64,000 bases of DNA from an uncultured Sphingomonadaceae bacterium (GTDB lineage Bacteria > Pseudomonadota > Alphaproteobacteria > Sphingomonadales > Sphingomonadaceae): positions 50,048-114,047 of the forward strand of contig CALKJZ010000018.1 in the NCBI GenBank assembly GCA_937995515.1, in the 5' to 3' direction. The notes under the pieces are model-generated. The model was not told the origin of the DNA. It saw nothing but the letters and a program-made list of their open reading frames with translations, and searched no databases. Position 1 is the first letter of the stretch, and each line of letters opens with the position of its first letter. Shown piece after piece: positions 57,620 through 64,000 of the stretch. Made by a program: the position numbers and the translations under genes.

Positions 57620-57684
57620 CAGGCCATTGCCCCCGCCATCAGGCCCCCACCATCAGGCCATCGCGATGGCGCGCCCCGGCGCCG

Positions 57685-57850
57685 GGTGGCGGGGCCGGTG
57701 CGACCGTTTGCCAGAAGATCCGCTGACGCCAGGAACGTCAGGTGGGAACCATGTGCGACGGGCCACGACCCGCACAGGGACAGTCCCCTTCGGATGATGT
57801 ATCGCCTCAGGGATGCTCGTGAGCGCGCATCGCCCAGCACCCGCCGCGCC
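57685..57850 (-). ncRNA. ssrS: 6S RNA (boundaries approximate)
   Basis: Non-coding gap between zapA and the formyl-THF cyclo-ligase gene, the classical 6S location; minus strand contains TCCCTGTGCGGGTCGTGGCCC...CACATGGTTCCCACCTGACGTTCCTGGCGTCAGCGGATC. Confidence 0.8.
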
Positions 57851-57855
57851 CTCAT

Positions 57856-58257
57856 CTAGGCCGTCCCCGGGGTGCTCTCAACCCCGGCGGCGGCCTCGAG
57901 CCGCGCGGCAAGCCGTTCCAGCTGATCGGCCAGCGCTGAAAGCGCCAAGGGCTCGCCTGCGTGCGGTGTGGCCGGCGCCGGCGGTGCGGCCGAATGTTCC
58001 GGGCCCTGGCGCGCGGCGTCCAAATGCGCCACGGCCGCGCCGGCAGGGCTGCGCTCCTCCTCCTCGATGAGCTGGCCGGTCACCAGCAGTGCTGCCATCA
58101 GCAGCAGCCGGTTCTCGGCCACGCCGCCGAGGTTCCGGGTGAGCTGTGTCGCCGTCGCGTCGAGGCGGGCGGCCGCGGCGAGCAGGCCGGGCTCGTCGCC
58201 ATCGCGGCACGCAAGGCGATAGGCGCGCCCGGCCACCTCGACCGACACCTCAGCCAC
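57856..58257 (-). CDS. zapA: Cell division protein ZapA
   Basis: GTG start; VAEVSVEVAGRAYRLACRDGDEPGLLAAAARLD...NRLLLMAALLVTGQLIE. Confidence 0.88.
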   Translation of the reverse strand: MAEVSVEVAGRAYRLACRDGDEPGLLAAAARLDATATQLTRNLGGVAENRLLLMAALLVTGQLIEEEERSPAGAAVAHLDAARQGPEHSAAPPAPATPHAGEPLALSALADQLERLAARLEAAAGVESTPGTA

Positions 58258-58453
58258 GGGCCGCCCCGCCGGCTGCTGCAAGGAGCGAGTCCAGCTCGAA
58301 AAGCGCGGCGCGCACCTCGCGCTCGAGGGCGCGATGCCGCTCGGCAAGCCGCGCAAGACGGTCGGCTGCGGCCTCGCAGCGCGCAAGCGCGGCGGCGATC
58401 CGGGCCTCGGCCGGGTTCGGCCCCAGTGGGACCTCGGGCGTATCTGCGGTCAT
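58250..58453 (-). CDS. Small coiled-coil protein upstream of zapA
   Basis: 68 aa, ATG at 58453; ARIAAALARCEAAADRLARLAERHRALEREVRAALFELDSLLA; overlaps the zapA start. Confidence 0.7.
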   Translation of the reverse strand: MTADTPEVPLGPNPAEARIAAALARCEAAADRLARLAERHRALEREVRAALFELDSLLAAAGGAARG

Positions 58454-58698
58454 GGTGCCGGTCCTTCCTGCTGCATCGCGCGTGTGAAGCCTGCTTCTGT
58501 TGTCTGGCCAAATGTTTGCGGCCGCATGATAAGAGCATGTCTTGCGCAAAGGTCAACGCCCGCAGGGTGCGCCGGGCGGCGGGCTGACGGGCCCAGCCGT
58601 TGATTTCCCGGGGCAGCTTTGCAAGGAGGCCGGTGCGACCACCAATCACCGGGGGCGGCCGACTCGGGCTTGCCCGGTTCCATGGGAAGATCTGCTCC

Positions 58699-60699
58699 GT
58701 GCCATCTGCCGTGCCCGAGACCGACGCGCCCCGCCGGCCCGGGGTCCGCGACATGGCCAATGCGATCCGGGTGCTCGCCATCGATGCAGTGGAGGAAGCG
58801 CGCTCCGGCCACCCGGGCATGCCGATGGGCATGGCCGATGTGGCGACCGTGCTGTTCACAACCGTACTGAAGTTCGACGCGCAGGCGCCTGACTGGCCGG
58901 ACCGCGACCGGTTCATCCTTTCGGCGGGGCATGGGTCGATGCTGCTCTACGCCCTTCTCTGCCTTACGGGCCACGACCGGCCGACCCTCGATGACATCCG
59001 GCACTTCCGCCAGCTTCATTCGCCCTGCGCCGGCCATCCGGAATCGCACCTTCTGCCGGCCGTCGAGGTCACCACCGGGCCGCTCGGGCAGGGGCTTGCC
59101 ATGGCGGTCGGCATGGCGATGGCCGAGGCGCACCTTGCCGCCATCTTCGGGCGGGAGATTGTCGACCACCGCACCTTCGTGATCGCCGGCGATGGCTGCC
59201 TGATGGAGGGGGTTTCGCACGAGGCCGCCGGCCTTGCCGGCCATCTCCGGCTCGGCCGTCTCGTCGTGCTCTGGGACGACAATGGCATCTCGATCGACGG
59301 GCCGGTGGCCCTTGCCTCGTCGGAGGATGTGGGTGCGCGCTTTGCGGCGGCCGGCTGGCACGTGACGGCCTGCGACGGCCACGATCCGGCCGACATCGCC
59401 TGCGCGTTGGCCGAGGCCGTGGCCGACCCCCGCCCGTCGCTGGTGCGCTGCCGCACCATCATCGGCTTTGGCGCGCCGACCCTGGCAGGCACCGCAAGAA
59501 CGCATGGCAGCCCGCTCGGGCCGGAAGAAGCGGCCGGCGCCCGGCGCGCGCTCGGCTGGGACCTGCCGCCGTTCGAAGTGCCCGAAGAGCTGCTGGTGGA
59601 ATGGCGCAAGGCCGGCGCGCGCGGGCATGCGGACCGGCTGGCGTGGGAGCGCCGGCTTGCCGGGCACCCGCGGGCGGCCGAGTTCCGGCGCCGGATGTCG
59701 GGGGCGCTGCCCCGCCTCAACCTCGAGGGGCTGAAGGCGGAACTCCTTGCCCACCCAAGGCCCATGGCAACCCGCAAGGCCTCCGAACGCGTGCTGGAGG
59801 CCGTTAACGCGCAGCTGCCCGAGACGGTTGGCGGGTCGGCAGACCTGACCGGCTCCAACAACACGCGGACCCACGGCATGGGCCTTTTCACCGCCGATGA
59901 TCCGTCGGGCCGCTATGTCCACTATGGCATCCGCGAGTTCGGCATGGCCGCAGCGATGAATGGCATGGCGCTCCACGGCGGGATCATCCCCTACGGCGGC
60001 ACCTTCCTCGTCTTTTCCGACTATTCCCGCCCGGCCATCCGCCTGGCCGCGCTGCAGCACGCGCACGTTGTGCATGTGCTCACGCACGATTCGATCGGGC
60101 TCGGCGAGGATGGACCCACCCACCAGCCGGTCGAGCATCTGGCCTCGCTGCGCGCGATCCCCGGCCTTGCCGTCTACCGGCCGGCTGACGCGATCGAGAC
60201 GGCTGAATGCTGGGAGCTGGCGCTGGCTGACCGGCACCGCCCCGCCGTCCTTGCGCTCAGCCGCCAGGATCTGCCGCCGGTGAGGAGCGAGGCAGGCGAA
60301 AACCGCTGCGCGGCGGGTGCCTACCGGCTGCGCGCCGCCGTGGCGCCGCGGCAGGTGGTGCTGGTCGGCACCGGCTCCGAGGTGCAGGTCGCGCTCGAGG
60401 CGGCGGGGTTGCTGGAGGCCGACGGCATTGGCGCCGATGTCGTCTCCATGCCGTGCTGGGAGCGCTTTGCCGAGCGGCCCGTTGCCGAGCAGGACGCGCT
60501 GCTGCCCCCGGGCCTCCTCAAGGTCTCGATCGAGGCGGCAAGCAGCTTTGGCTGGCACCGCTTTGTGGATATGGCCATTGGCCTCGACGAGTTTGGCGCA
60601 TCCGCGCCCGGTGCGGTGCTGATGGCTCGGTTCGGGTTCGATGGCGCAACCGTTGCCGAGAAGGTGCGCGTGGCGCTGGCCGGCAGGAAGGGAAGCTGA
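58699..60699 (+). CDS. tkt: Transketolase
   Basis: VEEARSGHPGMPMGMADVATVLF; FILSAGHGSMLLYALL; THDSIGLGEDGPTHQPVEHLASLRAIP; start (GTG) uncertain. Confidence 0.95.
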   Translation: MPSAVPETDAPRRPGVRDMANAIRVLAIDAVEEARSGHPGMPMGMADVATVLFTTVLKFDAQAPDWPDRDRFILSAGHGSMLLYALLCLTGHDRPTLDDIRHFRQLHSPCAGHPESHLLPAVEVTTGPLGQGLAMAVGMAMAEAHLAAIFGREIVDHRTFVIAGDGCLMEGVSHEAAGLAGHLRLGRLVVLWDDNGISIDGPVALASSEDVGARFAAAGWHVTACDGHDPADIACALAEAVADPRPSLVRCRTIIGFGAPTLAGTARTHGSPLGPEEAAGARRALGWDLPPFEVPEELLVEWRKAGARGHADRLAWERRLAGHPRAAEFRRRMSGALPRLNLEGLKAELLAHPRPMATRKASERVLEAVNAQLPETVGGSADLTGSNNTRTHGMGLFTADDPSGRYVHYGIREFGMAAAMNGMALHGGIIPYGGTFLVFSDYSRPAIRLAALQHAHVVHVLTHDSIGLGEDGPTHQPVEHLASLRAIPGLAVYRPADAIETAECWELALADRHRPAVLALSRQDLPPVRSEAGENRCAAGAYRLRAAVAPRQVVLVGTGSEVQVALEAAGLLEADGIGADVVSMPCWERFAERPVAEQDALLPPGLLKVSIEAASSFGWHRFVDMAIGLDEFGASAPGAVLMARFGFDGATVAEKVRVALAGRKGS

Positions 60700-60702
60700 A
60701 CG

Positions 60703-61707
60703 ATGACAAGGGTGGCCATCAACGGGTTCGGACGGATCGGCAGGCTGGTCTTGCGCGCCATTCTCGAATCCGGCCGGAAGGATGTGACCGTGGTTGCCAT
60801 CAACGACCTTGCCGATGCGGCTGCCAACGCCCGGCTGTTCGCGCGCGATTCGGTGCACGGGCCCTACCGCGGCGCGGTATCGGCCGAGGAAGACCGGCTG
60901 GTGATCGACGGCACGGCGATCCGCGTGACGGCCGAGCGGGACCCGGCGCGGCTTCCGCACCGCGAGCTCGGGGTCGACATCGCGCTCGAATGCACCGGCC
61001 TTTTCACCAGCGCCGACAAGGCCCGCGCGCATCTCGATGCGGGGGCAAGGCGGGTGCTGGTCTCCGCACCGGCCAAGGGCGCCGACATCACGGTGGTCTA
61101 CGGGGTCAACCACGAACGGCTGACCGCCGACCATCGGATCGTCTCCAACGCCTCATGCACCACTAACTGCCTCGCGCCCGTTGCCAAGGTGATGCACGAG
61201 ACCGTGGGCATCGAGCGCGGGCTGATGACCACCATCCACGCCTACACCAACGACCAGCGGATCCTCGACCAGATCCACGGCGACCCGCGGCGGGCGCGGG
61301 CCGCTGCCATGTCGATGATTCCGACGACAACAGGCGCTGCGCGGGCGGTGGCCGAGGTGCTGCCCGAGCTCCGCGGCAAGCTCGATGGCTCTGCCGTCCG
61401 CGTGCCGACCCCGAACGTGAGCCTTGTCGACCTGACCTTCGTGCCCGGGCGCGAGACCTCGGTGGACGAGGTGAACGGCGCCCTGCGCGCGGCTGCCCGG
61501 GGGCCGCTTGCGGGGATCCTCGACGTGAGCGACGAGCCGCTCGTTTCGATCGACTTCAACCATTGCCCGGCCTCGTCCACCGTCGACAGCCTCGAGACGG
61601 CGGTGCTGGAGGGGCGCCTTGTCCGCATTGTCGCCTGGTACGACAATGAATGGGGCTTCTCCAACCGCATGGCCGACACGGCGGCCGCCATGGGCCGGCT
61701 TCTGTGA
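60703..61707 (+). CDS. gap: Glyceraldehyde-3-phosphate dehydrogenase
   Basis: [48 protein letters not shown]. Confidence 0.97.
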   Translation: MTRVAINGFGRIGRLVLRAILESGRKDVTVVAINDLADAAANARLFARDSVHGPYRGAVSAEEDRLVIDGTAIRVTAERDPARLPHRELGVDIALECTGLFTSADKARAHLDAGARRVLVSAPAKGADITVVYGVNHERLTADHRIVSNASCTTNCLAPVAKVMHETVGIERGLMTTIHAYTNDQRILDQIHGDPRRARAAAMSMIPTTTGAARAVAEVLPELRGKLDGSAVRVPTPNVSLVDLTFVPGRETSVDEVNGALRAAARGPLAGILDVSDEPLVSIDFNHCPASSTVDSLETAVLEGRLVRIVAWYDNEWGFSNRMADTAAAMGRLL

Positions 61708-62927
61708 GCTTCCGCACGCTCGACGACATGCCGGTCGACCTGCGCGGTCGGCGGGTGCTTCTGCGTGCAGACCTGAACCTGCCGGTGCACGATGGCCGGG
61801 TGATCGATGCCACGCGGCTCGAGGCGGTGCTGCCGACGCTCGGCGAGCTCGTCTCGCGCGGGGCGGCCGTGCTGCTGCTGTCGCACTTCGGGCGCCCCAA
61901 GGGCCGGCCCGAGCCGTCGCTTTCGCTTGCCCCGGTGGCCGCGGCCCTCGGCGAGCGCCTTGCCCGCGAGATCCGCTTCGTGCCCGCCTCCGTCGGACCA
62001 GAGGCGGAGCAGGCCGCCGCCGAGCTCCACGCGGGCGACATTGCGATGTTCGAGAACCTGCGCTTCCATCCGGGCGAGGAGGCCAACGACCCCGGCTTCG
62101 CCGCCGCGCTCGCCCGGCTCGGGGATTTCTACGTGAACGACGCCTTTTCGGCCGCGCACCGGGCCCATGCCTCAACCGAGGGGCTCGCGCATCTTCTGCC
62201 CGCCTTTGCCGGCCGCGCCATGGAGGCGGAGGTCAAGGCTCTGAAGGCGGTGCTCGGCGAGCCCGAGCGTCCGGTGCTTGCAGTGGTGGGCGGGGCCAAG
62301 GTTTCAACCAAGATCGACGCGCTGCGCCATCTCGTCTCCCGGGTCGATCACCTTGCCATCGGCGGCGCCATGGCCAACAGCTTCCTCGCTGCCAAGGGGA
62401 TCGACGTTGGCCGCTCGCTCGCCGAGCACGACCAAGCCGAGACCGTCCGCGCCATCCTCGCGGCTGCCGAGGCGGCGGGCTGCACCGTGCACCTGCCCTA
62501 TGAGGTGGTGGTCGCCCGCGAGCTTCGTGCGGGCGCCGAGCATCGCGTGGCCAACATCCACGAGGTGGGGGCCGGGGAGATGATCCTCGATCTCGGGCCT
62601 GCCGCAGTCGAGGCGCTGGGCGACGTGCTGAAGGGCTGCCGCACCATGATCTGGAACGGGCCGGTCGGCGCCTTCGAGGTGCCGCCGTTCGATCGCGCGA
62701 CGCTGGCCCTCGCCCGGATGGTGGCCGCCCAGACGGTGGCCGGGGCGCTGGTATCGGTGGTCGGCGGCGGCGACACGGTCGCCGCCCTCAACCGCGCCGG
62801 CGTGGCCGACCGCGTCAGCCATGTCTCGACCGCAGGCGGCGCGTTTCTCGAATGGATGGAGGGCCGGATCCTCCCCGGGGTGGCCGTGCTGGAGGCGGCC
62901 GGTGAGACAGAAGCTGAGGGAGCCTGA
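61704..62927 (+). CDS. pgk: Phosphoglycerate kinase
   Basis: GTG start overlapping the gap stop; [44 protein letters not shown]. Confidence 0.97.
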   Translation: MSFRTLDDMPVDLRGRRVLLRADLNLPVHDGRVIDATRLEAVLPTLGELVSRGAAVLLLSHFGRPKGRPEPSLSLAPVAAALGERLAREIRFVPASVGPEAEQAAAELHAGDIAMFENLRFHPGEEANDPGFAAALARLGDFYVNDAFSAAHRAHASTEGLAHLLPAFAGRAMEAEVKALKAVLGEPERPVLAVVGGAKVSTKIDALRHLVSRVDHLAIGGAMANSFLAAKGIDVGRSLAEHDQAETVRAILAAAEAAGCTVHLPYEVVVARELRAGAEHRVANIHEVGAGEMILDLGPAAVEALGDVLKGCRTMIWNGPVGAFEVPPFDRATLALARMVAAQTVAGALVSVVGGGDTVAALNRAGVADRVSHVSTAGGAFLEWMEGRILPGVAVLEAAGETEAEGA

Positions 62928-62932
62928 GCGAC

Positions 62933-63847
62933 ATGCGCATCACGCGGACCGTCAAGAAGATCCTCGACAGATACGAGGGCGACAATCCCGGCACCAAGGC
63001 CAATCTGGCCCGCATCCTCTCAACCGGCCGGCTCTCCGGGACGGGGAGGATGGTGATCCTGCCGGTCGACCAGGGCTTCGAACACGGCCCGGCGCGCAGC
63101 TTCGCCGTGAACCCGCCGGCCTACGACCCCCACTATCACTACCAGCTTGCCATCGATGCCGGCCTCAATGCCTATGCCGCCCCGCTCGGGGCTCTCGAGG
63201 CGGGCGCTGACAGCTTTGCCGGCGCCATTCCCACCATCCTCAAGGTCAACTCCTCGAACAGCTGGAGCGTGCACAAGGACCAGGCAGTGACCGCGGGCAT
63301 CGACGATGCGCTGCGCCTTGGCTGCGCAGCGATCGGGCTGACCATCTACCCGGGCTCGGAAAGCTTCGACGAAATGCTCGAGGAAGCACGCGAGCTCATC
63401 GCCGAGGCCAGGTCGGTCGGGCTGGCGGCGGTCGTCTGGTCCTACCCGCGCGGCGGCCGCCTTTCCAAGGAGGGCGAACTGGCGCTCGATGTCGGCGCCT
63501 ATGCCGCACATCTCGCCGCGCTGATCGGCGCGCACATCATCAAGGTCAAGCTGCCCACCGACCACATCGAGCAGCCCGATGCACGCAAGGCCTATGAGGG
63601 CCTCGACATCTCCACCCAGGCAAGCCGCGTGGCCCACATCATGCAGGCGGCATTCGCCGGGCGGCGGCTCGTGGTCTTCTCCGGCGGCGCCACCAAGGGG
63701 GCCGATGCCGTCTACGACGATGCGCGCGCGATTGCCGCGGGCGGCGGCAACGGTTCGATCATCGGCCGCAACAGCTTCCAGCGCCCGCGCGAGGAGGCGC
63801 TGGCGCTGCTCGACCGGATCATCCGCATCTATCTGGGCAAGGCCTAG
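62933..63847 (+). CDS. Class I fructose-bisphosphate aldolase (DhnA type)
   Basis: RMVILPVDQGFEHGPARSF; GLAAVVWSYPRGG; IIKVKLPTDHIEQ; VVFSGGATKGADAVYDDARAIAAGGGNGSIIGRNSFQRP. Confidence 0.95.
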   Translation: MRITRTVKKILDRYEGDNPGTKANLARILSTGRLSGTGRMVILPVDQGFEHGPARSFAVNPPAYDPHYHYQLAIDAGLNAYAAPLGALEAGADSFAGAIPTILKVNSSNSWSVHKDQAVTAGIDDALRLGCAAIGLTIYPGSESFDEMLEEARELIAEARSVGLAAVVWSYPRGGRLSKEGELALDVGAYAAHLAALIGAHIIKVKLPTDHIEQPDARKAYEGLDISTQASRVAHIMQAAFAGRRLVVFSGGATKGADAVYDDARAIAAGGGNGSIIGRNSFQRPREEALALLDRIIRIYLGKA

Positions 63848-64000
63848 CCCCCGCTGACGAGGGATTCGAGCCACAAGCTTGCGGCGGCGAGCTTGGGGGT
63901 GCGGGCGAACGAGCGGGCGGTCCTGTCGTCTCCGGTGGCGATGGGGCGTTCGTGTTTCAGGCTGCCGGACATGCGCTCGATGCCAGTGCGATCCCGGTAG
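63844..64000 (-). mobile_element. IS5-family-like transposase C-terminal fragment (open at window edge)
   Basis: Minus-strand translation YRDRTGIERMSGSLKHERPIATGDDRTARSFARTPKLAAASLWLESLVSGG*, matching the IS5 transposase C-terminus pattern YRDR..IERM...LK..R.IATR.DK. Confidence 0.75.

Noticed and set aside
57685-57850. 5S rRNA because of GGTTCCCACCTGA
   Set aside because: The motif resembles 5S, but the flanking sequence lacks the rest of 5S and the zapA/cyclo-ligase context indicates 6S RNA; no 16S/23S nearby.
1-64000. CRISPR array, restriction-modification or known defence operon
   Set aside because: No regularly spaced repeats, cas genes, methyltransferase-endonuclease pairs or other recognised defence genes were seen.

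Overview
GC-rich alphaproteobacterial chromosome segment, plausibly Sphingomonadales-like (inferred from gene content only). (1) 0-15 kb: flagellar locus. flgB-C-D-E-F-G-H-I-J-K on the minus strand (flgK cut by the window edge), divergent flgA, flgM, a 720-aa flagellin with a duplicated insert domain, and a minus-strand lytic transglycosylase-flhA-fliA operon. Sigma-54-like (-24/-12) and sigma-28-like sites can be read by eye upstream of several of these. (2) 15-27 kb: S9 peptidase, a translationally coupled glycan cassette (GT4-GT2-alpha/alpha protein-flippase-like), a large membrane protein, a methyltransferase, a Tat-signal kelch protein and a PssD/PssE-like split glycosyltransferase. (3) 27-34 kb: UvrD helicase, RsmD, RluB, Lrp, TrxB, LysR. 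(4) 34.1-39.1 kb: the most unusual part. It holds a candidate small RNA with two CU-rich (anti-Shine-Dalgarno-like) loops and a terminator, a CAU-anticodon tRNA, and a four-gene uncharacterized cassette (three apparently related small proteins, one split by a (GC)n frameshift, plus a WD40/coiled-coil protein). (5) 39-64 kb: mostly housekeeping and metabolic genes: fused oxoprolinase, transporters, TonB-dependent receptor, acyl-CoA dehydrogenases, queG, hemF, haloalkane dehalogenase, tRNA-Asp, zapA-6S RNA-fau locus, tkt-gap-pgk-fba operon, and an IS5-like transposase remnant at the right edge. No CRISPR array, rRNA operon, prophage or recognised defence system was seen. All calls are by reading translations and motifs; no database search was run.
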